From Symbiodinium natans (taxonomy: Eukaryota > Sar > Dinophyceae > Suessiales > Symbiodiniaceae), in contig CAJNDS010002162.1 of assembly GCA_905221605.1 (NCBI GenBank), forward strand, positions 227,281 to 291,280: a stretch of DNA of 64,000 bases, written 5' to 3'. The notes below the pieces were generated by a model. The model had not been told where the DNA came from, did not search any database, and saw nothing but the letters and a program-made list of their open reading frames with translations. The translations under genes and the position numbers were made by a program. The stretch's first letter is position 1, and each line of letters starts with the position of its first letter. This document shows positions 17,470-29,160 of the stretch, in pieces.

Positions 17470-20400
17470 CTAAGTCAGCTCGGAGACTTGCGCGTGACTC
17501 ATGATCATCTCCTGTAAAAGCAAGTCTGCGAACTCGCGGGTGTAATAAACGTTCCGAACTCGGCGCACATCCAGTGATGTTCCAATTGCAGCTGCATTCA
17601 CGTACCTTGGCCCACTGTAGTCGAAGATAAGACGAATATGCTTGTCGATGTGGTTCATATTGGACTCAAGCGGTGGGTTAACAGTCGCCCGTAGCGTCTC
17701 CGCACTGTGCTGCAGCAAGGATGTGGCCGCGCACTGAGACGAAGCAGCGTCGTCGTAGAGCGCTAGGATGACTTTGATTTGTTTTGTGCCGGAAGCCACG
17801 AACTGATTCTGAACAGTGTGATGTTTTTTCAAATGGGTCCGCAGATACATCAGCCGACTAAAAGAACGGAATGGACAAAACGGGCATGTGCGCTTGCCGC
17901 TCACAGCCTTGCAATTGGAAGACAAGTTCTCCAGCATGTCTGTAACTTCACGCTCCAAAGACTCCAAGATGTTGTCAGAAATGAAAGGGCAGCCCTCCGA
18001 ATCGAAATCTATTCTCGACGCCACCAGAGATGGCAGACTATTGCCCTCGTCATCAGATTCTTCAGAACTGCAGCCTGCGACCATGTCCAAAAGCTCGTCA
18101 CTGTTTGCAGTATCTGCTTCGTGTGCCGTTTTTGGCCAGTAGGACACGATAGTGCTGCGGTCCACTGCACTTGCAAAAGCTTCTTGAAACTCTGCAGCGC
18201 TCACTCGGAAACCTTGCTTTCCGTCAAAGATCATAACACTGTCCCTCTTACTTGAAAATTGGTCTGCGACGCAGTGAGGACGACCTTTGCCTTCTGAATG
18301 AAGCATGAAGGATTGAACTTTGTCATGTGGAAGACCCATAACTGAACTTAAATCAGCCTTGTAAAGAGCCTGCGCGCTGCGATAGGATCTGTAGCCAACC
18401 TCCGCAGCTTCCTTGTTAGCGTCGAGGCTCACATCTTGAAGAGAAGACACGATACTGCAGCGAAGAACGGGAGCTGTGTGCCATAGAGCGCACGGTATGC
18501 AATTGCCGGCTTGAGCGCAGACTTCAGGAAGTGATTGTCGAGGCGGAACTGGAGTTGATTTTTCTCGAAGTCCAGAAAGAAAGTCTCGCCCGATCTTCTG
18601 AACAATCTTAACCTTGAAGGACAGTTTCTGCTCAATTGCTTCCTCGCAAGACTTGCAGAACTGTGGAATGTCGACAATTACATTGCGCGATACTCGCATT
18701 CCGTCGAAGTGCAGCGAAACATGAAGCGGCTTCTGGTCTTGTTGCAAAACGTGTTCGGACCAACACTGAAGAATGCGATCTTCAACTGCGTGCCACATCA
18801 GCGAAAACACAGTAGCTTCAGGGAATGTTTTGCTTTTGACATCCTTGAGACTCAGGTAGTCACCATGAAGAAGGTTGCACGCTGTCCAGCGGAGATATAG
18901 AGAAAGCTTCTGAAGCGACTTTACATCCTCGTTGTCCTTGAAGTTGTCAGGTATGCGACCACCGTTCACCACTATATTCACCAGGTCCTTGCCTTCACTG
19001 TGATGTGCTTTGATTCTGCGAAAGAAATCATCGCGCTTGTAAGCAAGCTCATACAGCAGCTCACTCAGCTTCTTTGGCAAAGCTGGGCTGGGCTTCAGCT
19101 TCTCCAGGATTTGATAAGTAAGAGTCAAGCAGCAGTTCTGAATATCCAGATCCACGCAATGAGCGTCCAGCACATGTGCTTGAAGTCTTCGAGACATAGC
19201 CTGTGCACTGCCAGCACCACTGTAACGACGAGGCTTCACTGAGTAGATCGGCTCCGCAGGATAGTGATATTTGATCCGCTTGGAGACCAAAGCAGTGGTC
19301 CGCAAATCAGAATCTTGTAGTGGAGAAGACAACTCTTGTGACTGCGCATCTTTTGGTCTGTAACGAATTCGCTGAGAAGTTTTCACGCTAGTCGAGGTGT
19401 CAATGTCACCTCGAAGAACACGTGTGATGCTGTCTTCGTGAGCCTGAAGCTTTAGCAGCGCATTCCTGTGTGCTTGCAGAGCGTCGCTTCGATCAGCATG
19501 CTTTCTGCCCTTTTTACCATCGGAGGTACTGAGACGCTGACAGGCGTTCTTGTGATATGCTTCCAAAACTTCAGCGTTGCGCCTGCGAGTACCATGCGCG
19601 AATGCATAGTTCCGCAACTTCTGAATGTCGTGTTGCTCCTCAAACTCCATTCTGACACTTACTTCGTCAGCCGGAGCCAGCATAGTTTCGAAACCATGCG
19701 CAAACTTCAGGAAAGGTAAAAAAGATCCTGGCTTCACTTTGCTCGTCTTGTGCTTGATGATGCCAGGTCGAAGCACGCACTGCGATTCCACTGAATCCCA
19801 CAATGCTTCTTTTGTTTGGTTTGGAATTCCTGCGTTCTTCAAGGTCAGCTTCCTGAACTCGTGATACGTCAGCAACTCCATGCCAGAAGAAAGCATGGTG
19901 TCGAACAGGAATTGTCGTAAATTGTCCCACTCGTTGCCTTTTTCATCTCGTTCCTTTTGGCTTTCAGCATCGGCTTCCAGCACAGCAGCAAGGCCCAGAT
20001 CCTGCTCCTCTTGCACTTGTCTTTGCCGAATTGGTAGGCTGCAGGCTTGCCTCATGACGTCTTCCGTGAGGTAGTTGTCTTCGCCGTTGCAGTAATTTTC
20101 GATGAACTGATAGCATTCATCGCGACTGTGAAGACGTTCAAATGCCCATTGCACTCGAAGCCCTGCGATGGAGGCTTGCGAGGTAGCAAGAAACTTGTTG
20201 AGGCTGGGATCCGCTGCAAAGATGCCGTCCTTCTCATGATCAGGGTAGTTGGCGAGAAACTTCTCGTGTATGAAACGAGCTTTGGCTTTCCACACAAAGC
20301 CACGTCTGAACATTGAATTGAAATTGGCCGAAGTGACGCCGCCGAAGGTCATCATTCTATTCATTTCGAGTCGCTTCCAGGCGATGATGCGCCACATTCG

Positions 20401-22954
20401 AGTAGTGTAGCCGTATGGCTTGCGGCCCATTATGCCATCTCCAGACATAGTTTTCTTGAAGAGATCAATGTGAAGCTTCTTGCTACTTTCTGGCGCCTCT
20501 TGACCAGTCAAAATAAAGCACTTAGCCAGCGACTCCGCCTGTTTGCGAAGTTCTTCTTCCATGTGCCACACATTCGGGTCGAAGAACACGTGGTGCTGCT
20601 TGTACATCTCCGAAAGATGTAATGAGTACAGACTCTGCCCAACACCGCCTGGAGATATGCCAATGAAACATCTGTCGATGTTTAATCCCCGCTTCGCCAA
20701 CGCGAGCGCTGCTTGAAAGCATTGAAAGACATTGAAGTTGCACCAGAATGTCTGTGCGTAAAATCGCTCCAAGCGCTGCATATTGGACTGGAGAACAGGA
20801 TCCAGCAGATTATGTGGAATGTGCACGTAGCAGTTGTTCGTCGGACTTTTTTTAACTGCTTCGATGTAGTGCTCTGAGTCTGGGCGATCATACGCAAAGC
20901 AGACGTCATTGTAGCAATTCGCTGCCTCTCGCTGGTCTTCGGTTTCGCACCATTCAACAAGAAGCGAGAACATGCGCGTCTGCATTAGCTCGAATTTCAA
21001 AGCGCAACATATCTTCCAAGCTTTGTCCGCCAAGGCATTGGTCCATGACTCATCGCTTGGCTTGTCTTCATCAAAGACAGGTTGCTCATCCGGATTCGCG
21101 TCGAGACGCGGAGTCGCTTCAACTTTTTTCTTGCTTCTGGCAGCACGACGACAGTTCTCTAGAAATAGAGCTTCACTCGCAAAGTTCTGAGAGTCGCTCA
21201 CGATCGCAGTCGCGATGGCTTGATTATCCCTGCGCACATCGTCTTTCATTCGTCTGTAGATTCCTTCCAACTCAGTGAAGAAATTCGAGATCCGATGAAG
21301 CACAGCCTCAGGAGGAATTCCTCCGAACGTCACGAAAGAGCCGTCGTCGTTGTAAATATACAAGAAACCCTTGTGAACTCTAACGTGTCTTCCACCCTCC
21401 ACAAGCCACAAAAATGTGGCAGCATCTGCCAGTGTGATCTTGTCCGCAATATTCTTTTCAGAAATGTAAGCGGCCACCATCATAAGCCGCATAAGGTCTT
21501 CGGACATTGTAGGAAAAGCCTGCCTGAGCTGAAAGAGCGATTGATCGGTCTTCTTGAGAATCTCCTCACTGTTGTGTTTCAAGTCGGGCGTCACGTGGTT
21601 CAACTCGGACGCTATGCAGTGTTTTGACTTCTCAAACATAGATTGGAACTGAGCCGATGATTTATCGGCTCCTGCCATGAGTCTTCTTTTCTTAGCAGCC
21701 TGTGGCACCTCGTCAGCGTCATTCTCCATAAGAATACGCATAGCCGAATTAAACTCATCAACAAAGGGATCGTCTTCATTTGCTGCAGTCCCAGACAAGC
21801 GAACTTGAAAAGGTTCAGTAGGCGGAATCGCAGCATCGGCACATGATTCCGCTGCTTTGGCGAGCAACTGTTGTCTTCTGATGTCCATAAGCTGCGAGAC
21901 AGATGCTTGAAGATCTGGAACTTCGTCGACGAAGCCATCTGGAAGATAGTTGGGATGCACGCAGACAACTACCATCTTGATAATTTTTACGTCGTAGTAC
22001 TTCTCCAAGATCCAGCGATATATGTTTAATTGGAGCCGATAATGGTGTCCTTGACAGTCCGGCAAGTCTTGCAGCGGCACTTTCATGTTTTTGCCGTAAC
22101 TGTTGAACTTATCCTTCAACTTCTCGCTGCGTTTCCAGTCCAGTAGAATGAATTCGCTGGAATCTTTGATCTTCAGAACGACGTCGATTGATCCAGCTAG
22201 GTCCTCCTCCGGGGCATGAACACACCATTCGGTTCGAAATACTTCGACATTGCCCATCTTTTGAAGTGCGCGGATAGCAGCATTAAGTTCACCCTCCATG
22301 CAGCCAGAACAAATCTGATAGCCATTCAGTAAATGTTCAAGCATTGCATGCATCCACGTGCCGCAGTTCGCTGCGCTTTCCCTTTTGAGATTCCAGATAT
22401 CAGTAATCTCGTTATCGTGAAGCACGAGTTGCGTCATGATGTCGTCCCACGTGTTCAGCTCCGCACGGCTTGCAACGAACAATTCGCAAATCTTGCTGAG
22501 GTCTGGCGGAGTTTTCTTGAGCTCTTCTACGAGATCTGCCTGGTAGAAGAAGTCCATGCCGATTAGCATGGCGCCAATAAGTTTGAAGTCTGCATCGGGC
22601 GCAACATATTCCTTTCGAGGCCAATTTCGACCAGACTTCATTTTTTGTAAAGCAAGTGTAGCGTCGAACTCTTCGGAAAACTCGTGAATCAGGGCGGTAA
22701 CCTCGACGAAAAAACTTAGAAACGCTAAGAGGTTGCCTTATGGCAACTCTTACTCTGTATATATTTCACTACGCGTGTGGCAAGATGCAAGCCAGCCAGG
22801 TAGCGCTGCATCCGACGACTACGTCATTGTAGAAGTACTTGTGTCCCTCTGACTCAAAGCGCAAGAATTCATCGGTGGGAAAGTGATTCAGTCTGGCCAG
22901 ATCTGTACATGCACTCAACGACGCCGTCGATGCGGTCTCCGGCTGAGACGGCAT
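17470..22954 (-). CDS. Nuclease/helicase/polymerase-like/protease polyprotein (copy 2)
   Basis: Same two-exon gene (exon 1 22805-22954, exon 2 17470-22701). Differences from copy 1 in the long exon are three synonymous single-base changes and one adjacent two-base change that turns Val into Asp four residues after the candidate catalytic His of the protease (HCVAV becomes HCVAD). The nuclease, helicase and polymerase-like motifs are unchanged. Confidence 0.7.
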
Positions 22955-23428
22955 TTGAAAAATCGGAGGTATGGGGTCGCGACGAAGAACAGCGCCCACA
23001 ATTGAATCGAGTGGGTGAGTCCAGCCTCCTTCGCGCAGGACTGCCTATGTTTCTATATTACACTTTCAGAAAATGATAAAGACAACTCGCAGTCCTGCCG
23101 CAGAAACATCAGTAACGTCCATGGCTTCTTCGTCTGATTCTTGACCGTCCTAAGCAAATGGTTAGGTTTGATTCAGGCGTGCGTTTACATAATTGCGTAG
23201 TCGCATTTGAACGAATGTAAACAACATTATGTCTTTATGAAGGTAACAGGACCTACTCTCATTTGCAACCAGGCACTGATCCACCCAGACCGTCAAGATC
23301 GTCTGCAAATTTGTCGGTTTGATCCTCGACACGGTCGCGCGGACGCAATGACTTTGACCGCTAGGGAAACGATGAACACACAAAAGCGAACGCAATCTAT
23401 ACAGCTGCGCTCAAGTAGCAAAAGTGCA

Positions 23429-26329
23429 TCAGAACTTATACATTCTGCAGTGCCAAGTCGCGATTGATTGAGACGCTGCGACTTTCTGGAGTACTCTGGC
23501 TGCGTGTTCACAGCGAGCTTCTGCCAGCGATACGTGGATCTCCAGAGCACAACGCAAAGCCACTCGTCTCCACTCTTCTGAGGAAGAAAATGAAGTCGGG
23601 TGAGGACAATGCAAGAAAGTGTCGCCGAGATCTGGCCTCAAGCGGCGAGCCTGATCGTAAATGAAATGGTATAACACGACGTCTTGGCCTTGGTGCAGCA
23701 AGTCCAATATGATTCTGGCTCTGTGGAGAACTTGTTCCCACTGCCGCTTGGCCATACTGATTTTCTCATCCGGATCAGGCAGCAAGTAGAGTGCCTCAGG
23801 CATGTTGTTCCAAACATCAGCGTGCTTGCGCAGGATCTTGTTTATGACGCCATGGAACTTGCAATCAGATTGGAGATGCCATTGCATTTTTTTATAGTAT
23901 GTGCCTGCGTGCACGTAGGGAGACTTGTCAGACTCAAGCTTCGCCGCAGCAGAAACTGTAACTGACAAGTAGTCGCTACTGCCCCCGAGAGCATCCTGAA
24001 GTTGAGCAGGACAGAAAGGGCATAATTGGTCTGGGTGATGTAGAACATGCCTGTGGCACATCCATGTCGAACACGTCGGGCAGACTCTCCAACGTGTTGC
24101 AGTGATGCATCTCGTCTGCGCGCAGATGCTGCACTTCACTGTCGCAGTGTGAGATAAAGGAGATGGCTTAGACCTGAAGCTTGGCTGGAAATCGTCTGCG
24201 TGTGTTCGCCTGTACAGCCACACGAACACTTCTGCTAAGGGAGGCGCCATCTCGATGCCGTTGGCGCTTGTGGTAATTCTAGTCACCCCGACGTTATCGA
24301 GTGAGACTTCAAAGCAATGGCTGCTCCACTCGAGCGCGAAGTTGTGGACGGTGTCTGCTCGGATCTGATGCCGTTCTCTGCCGTAATGAGGACGAGGCAT
24401 TTCGCCGTTCAAGCCATAGGACCAAGTTGTGTTGCTTCTGAATAGATTGTCTATACGACAATATGATTTCTTGATTCCTCGCCATTCCTTAACGCCCATG
24501 TAAATGCCACAAGTAGATGCAGGGAGGATGAGGTCGAACGTTGCTCTTCCCATCATCGGACCTATGGAGTGGAAGCCCAGAATGTCCGTTCCGACGTTGC
24601 CAGGCAAGCGCATACGCTGCACTGGCATGGAAACATAGATGTTTTGCGGCATGGTTGAGAACAAACAAAGTTGCCTGCATCTCACACTTGCCGCGCTTGC
24701 GATGTTGCAAATAGGTAGGATCGAGTTGATTACAGAGCGATCATGGAACTCGTCCCCCTCTAAGTACAAGACTCTGTTCTGCCAACGACTAGAGTCTCGC
24801 ACGGCCTCCTTCAGTGCTCGGCAGGTGGAAGCCAGTGTCCTGAGATGAGCTGGCGAAAAATGAAACAGGGTTATATCTCTGACAACATCCAGAGGAAGAC
24901 TGCCTCCGATGCCGTCGAAGTCGTCTGCGTCCCAGCGCTTGTTATCATGTGTATTTCCTGCCAGCACAGCAGCTGTACTCGCATCATCTTGTTCATGAAC
25001 TTGTTTTTGTTGGGCTTGCAGACCGCACGCCAGTCTCATGAGATCTGCGGCAAGGCAGCTATCGTCGGAGCCGTTCTCGATGCAGTGATAGCATTCGTCA
25101 CGGCAATGAACACGTTCAAGCGCCAGCTGTCTGCACAGCCTTGCGTTGGCAGCCTCTGACGTCGCGAGAAATTTGCGGAGCGCGGGTTCACTGCTGTCTT
25201 TCTCATGATGCTTCACAGTGTAATCTGTTGCGACGCACTCCGTGCTGCCGCCCATAGCATCCTCTTCATCTACACACGGGTCGCCCGACATGCTTTGTTT
25301 TCTGCTGAAGCCGGAGACAATTGCTGCTTCCTGCCAGATGGGCTTCCCGACACTAGAGCCTGGCAGTAGTTCGAAATTCACGAAGTCGTTACCGAAAGCA
25401 TGTAGCGTGCCCAGGTACAAACTAATAAGGGCAGGATGGATGCACATTGGAATCTGAATTTCATACTGTGTTTTTGAAGACACACTTGGTCGGATTAGAT
25501 GCGACACATCACCGCATGTATCGGCGCAATGCTGCCCCAGCGTTCCTTGTTTCGCCAGGCCGATGTACTTCTTGCAATCAACATCCGAAACTCTGCGGCC
25601 GCAAGCGTAACAAAGTTGTCGCCGTCTGCACATGGCAGCTTTCACAATTGTATGCTCGCTCTGGAACCAGCGGACGAACATGTCTTCCGTTTCTGGCCAG
25701 GCGAACGCAGATCCTGCCAATGGTGGAAGTGCTATCTGCGTTGAGCGGCGTTCACTTGTCAGTCGTACATGACAGCCAACTGGCAGCCAGGATATATCAT
25801 CGCTTTCTTGAAGACAACATTCACCAACTTCAAGGCGGTATCTGTTTCCGCGCGTTTTCAGAAATCCGAAAGCAATGTCGAGATACGACCAGACGCCGTC
25901 CCAACTGGGATAAGGTAAGAAAGGAATGATTACTGCTTGCTCGATTCCGGCGTCGCCTAACTCAAATAAACAGAATGAGATGCGTGTAGTTCCCAGCAGG
26001 TAGAAAGGCACCGCCATAAACATGAGGGTGCGCACTTCTTTGTCGAATAAGATTACAGGCAAAGCTCGACAGCCAGGTCTGTTGATGTTGTATGCCCGCG
26101 CGACTACGTCAAAGGGAACCTCGCCAGGCGAAATCCCAATAAGTGTACTTCGTCGTTGTCCGAAGAAAAAAATTCTGCATCGTCGATTTGTGGAGGAGAT
26201 CTCGTGTATCGCAGGCACGCAATCCTGCGAATACTCTGAAGCGCCTCCTTTGCCATCTTGCTCCTGACGCCGATTCCATCGCCTGCAAACGACGAAAAAG
26301 GTGCACACGTATTGTAAGCTGCGTGTCAC
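23429..26329 (-). CDS. F-box / SPRY-like / RING-like protein (copy 2)
   Basis: Same frame as at 9062-11962 (likely exon start 26282). The two single-base differences I can see (copy-1 positions 9383 and 11369) are both synonymous, which supports the reading frame and suggests it was under constraint since the copies split. Confidence 0.55.
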   Translation of the reverse strand: MTRSLQYVCTFFVVCRRWNRRQEQDGKGGASEYSQDCVPAIHEISSTNRRCRIFFFGQRRSTLIGISPGEVPFDVVARAYNINRPGCRALPVILFDKEVRTLMFMAVPFYLLGTTRISFCLFELGDAGIEQAVIIPFLPYPSWDGVWSYLDIAFGFLKTRGNRYRLEVGECCLQESDDISWLPVGCHVRLTSERRSTQIALPPLAGSAFAWPETEDMFVRWFQSEHTIVKAAMCRRRQLCYACGRRVSDVDCKKYIGLAKQGTLGQHCADTCGDVSHLIRPSVSSKTQYEIQIPMCIHPALISLYLGTLHAFGNDFVNFELLPGSSVGKPIWQEAAIVSGFSRKQSMSGDPCVDEEDAMGGSTECVATDYTVKHHEKDSSEPALRKFLATSEAANARLCRQLALERVHCRDECYHCIENGSDDSCLAADLMRLACGLQAQQKQVHEQDDASTAAVLAGNTHDNKRWDADDFDGIGGSLPLDVVRDITLFHFSPAHLRTLASTCRALKEAVRDSSRWQNRVLYLEGDEFHDRSVINSILPICNIASAASVRCRQLCLFSTMPQNIYVSMPVQRMRLPGNVGTDILGFHSIGPMMGRATFDLILPASTCGIYMGVKEWRGIKKSYCRIDNLFRSNTTWSYGLNGEMPRPHYGRERHQIRADTVHNFALEWSSHCFEVSLDNVGVTRITTSANGIEMAPPLAEVFVWLYRRTHADDFQPSFRSKPSPLSHTATVKCSICAQTRCITATRWRVCPTCSTWMCHRHVLHHPDQLCPFCPAQLQDALGGSSDYLSVTVSAAAKLESDKSPYVHAGTYYKKMQWHLQSDCKFHGVINKILRKHADVWNNMPEALYLLPDPDEKISMAKRQWEQVLHRARIILDLLHQGQDVVLYHFIYDQARRLRPDLGDTFLHCPHPTSFSSSEEWRRVALRCALEIHVSLAEARCEHAARVLQKVAASQSIATWHCRMYKF

Positions 26330-28379
26330 TTGTTTACTAATGTTTCAGTATTCTTTTATGATGTCATTAGTTGTAAACGTGTGAGGCATTGAGTTCAATA
26401 TTTCTGCTGAGATTCGGTGCTTTGGTTATAGGCTGGAAGTCGGCCGCGGCATCACCTTTCTCGCACCTGCAGGGTTCGACATGTGTTTGCATTCTCAGAT
26501 GATGCTGCGCAATACATAAACAAACATCTTTGTGTAGTAATTGTCACGTGTGACCTTGCATCAGAAGATGTTGACGACGTTGCTACATAGCTGCTGGAAG
26601 TCCTCGCAAGCGCAGATTCTTAAATGCATATTCGCAATGCTGGTTTTGTTAATCAAGTTATGCTACTGAATTCGTAGCTGCACAAAACTGCAGGCAGTCC
26701 GTGGCGAAGCCTGCAAAGATGTGAGCGGTGTTGCCTTGCGTCGAGACCACCTCACAGAATTTAAGACATTGATTGCGTGATGAATGAATTGAACCACTGT
26801 GCGCAATGTCAAGTGCGTATTGGGTTTTACTACCGAAAAGTAAGCCTTCTGGACGACATCGTAGTCAAAATATCTTCGAAGTCCCGCAGCATCGCCCATG
26901 AATCTTTAATAGTATCCGACCAAAAAGCTGTTTTCAGTGAAGGGCAGTACAGCATTGCGCCGGGAAAGCCGCGTGGAAACCCCAATTGTCTGAGGATCGG
27001 ATGTTGAGGATGTAGCTCCCACGCTCCATGTCGATCACGTAAATAACCAATGTTGCAATCGCTGATTGAGTTCAGCGTTGGTCGAGGAGTGCGTTGGCTT
27101 CTACGAAAAACAGCCCATTCATCTTTTAATCTCCACTCCAAATGTGAACCAGAGTGGAAAGGCTCGAAGTTGCTTGGAATTTTGTATGAAGAAGGCTGCG
27201 CCTGAAGCGTAATTCCAACCAGATTTACAAGTGCAGATGGGCTGCTCATTCCGACAGCTGCAGACACTCGCAGAATACTATTTACTGCCTTGGACTCCAA
27301 ATTTCTGGATGCTGTAGATGTTTGGCTAGAAGCCGAAGTTGCCTTCACAAATGCAAGCATATTCACGCAAATTACAGACACCTGAAGTAACTTTGCCTGT
27401 GTGCAAGCATTTGCAATATGCTCAAGCACGCAGCCTTTGCACTGGATGTTCTTGATGAATGTGACGTTGAAGACGTAGCCGAGTCTGCCTGTTTAGTCAT
27501 AAAAGAATAGACCCAAGCACGCTTTTAACACGAGCAAGCTAATTCTTGCGACATATGATTAATTGATGTTCACTTGCCTGCATGAAAGCAATTGCAATGG
27601 GCTTAAGCATGCAGCCTTTGCACTGGATGTTCTTGACGATCTCGACGTTGGAGATACAGTTGGGTTTGCCTGTTGACTTATTTAAAAACATAAACACGTA
27701 CGTTTCGCACCTGTGAATTTGTCACACGCGAAGCGCTGCGCTGTACTCAATACATGATGTTTCTTGATCACCGTCACAGAAGCAAAATCATAAGCCTTCA
27801 TCGTCGAGCTGCTAGACGAGGTCGAGGCCTGTCAATAATTTCGCACGTAATGAAACTGATGATCTACTGATGAATATATGCAATGCGCAAGGCCTTACTG
27901 TCTTGTCTTGTACTGCAGAAAGCCTGACAATTTTTTGAATGTGCCATAATGACTTGAAGTCACTGCGCTTGCTAAATGACGCCTCTAGCATGCCCGGAAT
28001 CTCCAAGATCACATCTTGAAGTGTCTTTGTTCTTGGACTCGGCACATCTCCGCCGTGTACCACCAAGTCTCTGCGCAAAGCTTTTTTCATCCAAGGCCTA
28101 CGAAGATTGCCGTGAGAAAACACCACACGAGTTTACGAGCATGCACGCCAATATGTTCTGGTTTCTTAGGCTCGGACTCGAGACCAGAGCCCTTAGAATC
28201 CTCAGCAATGTCTAGGATGTCCACAGAAGATCCGGCCTGACGTATCAGAGTGCCTTAAAAGAAAATACGAACTACACCACTGAATAGCGCCTGCAAGCGG
28301 TAGATTTTGTACGCTTGCTTGGGATTCAAGTAGACGACTCTCGTAGATGGACATCTCCACCAGGTAGCCTGACGTAATC

Positions 28380-28793
28380 TCAGCATGCAGTGTTATCAAC
28401 TAGAGTAACTAGAGATAATACGCAAAGTGCCTCCATGGTTGAGAGATGTGCTCGCTCCCATAAATGTCGCTGCTTGGTGAAGTTGATTTCGCAGCCATTC
28501 TCGTCAACGCGAATAGCTACGAAGTGATTGTCAGCCAAAAGGATGTATTCGCCGAAAGATGATAGGCTCTTTGTAGGCACCGGTGTCAGGTGCTTCCTCA
28601 GTTTGCTTGCTCGTGCAGTTATAGCGAATGAACACATTGCATTACAAGTTCTGCTGAGTGTCTCGAATGAAAGCAGCATTTCGTTGCCATTCCTGAGTGC
28701 CCAGAAAGGTCCGTCGCAGCTGTAAGGGACCTTTACGCCGTGTGATCGGAAGGCGTCGATGAGGCAAACTTCAGCGAACTTCTCCTGACCTGT
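28380..28793 (-). pseudogene. Exon-like segment with GVKVPYSCDGPFW motif
   Basis: From the acceptor-like ATGCACAG|GT the minus strand reads QEKFAEVCLIDAF, then HGVKVPYSCDGPFWAL, then EYILLADNHFVAIRVDENGC before a stop at 28380. A second, broken version (EIVQCTGFKVTYSRDGPFW) follows near 29060-29130. The pair looks like duplicated exons of a gene upstream of the F-box ORF, one of them decayed. Function unknown; the ADNHFVAIRV stretch could be a protease His motif, but that is speculation. Confidence 0.35.
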
Positions 28794-29039
28794 GCATGAA
28801 GCATTGCTTACTTGATGAGCTGACTATAAGCATTTGTAATTATTCAAAAGTTACGAGTCCAAATGCAAGCCGTTAAGGCGCTATGTGTTTTCTGACTTCT
28901 TGCGCTTTACTTCCCCTGCAGCATTATCTGCTTTGTATACCATAGTGTCAACATTCTGAATTGCTTTATTTAATGCTCGCAGTGACCTGGCTGTTTGGCC
29001 CAGAAGTGTGTGCAGAACGAAATAAGAGATGTGTCGTTG

Positions 29040-29160
29040 TTGGCTGCGCTCCAGAATGGGCCGTCGCGGCTGTACGTCACCTTGAAGCCGGTGCATTGGA
29101 CAATTTCGAGCAGGTCACGATGACCTCACGATATCATACATTGATCTCGACAAACTTGCG
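29040..29160 (-). pseudogene. Decayed paralogue of the DGPFW exon
   Basis: The minus strand encodes DLLEIVQCTGFKVTYSRDG followed by PFWSAAN, clearly related to the segment at 28690-28790. The flanking parts (ARKFVEI) lie in another frame with stops between, so this copy looks frameshifted. Confidence 0.4.

Larger units (their letters stand above)
14366..28267. mobile_element. 14.4-kb repeated unit, copy 2
   Basis: Second copy of the unit. It runs without a gap into 28268 and beyond, so it shows what copy 1 loses at its N gap. Substitutions seen by eye relative to copy 1 are at copy-1 positions 1466, 3895-3896, 4450, 6202, 7966, 9383, 11369 and 13794, plus small indels near 75-80 and in the TA run near 545. 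All main ORFs stay open. Confidence 0.75.
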
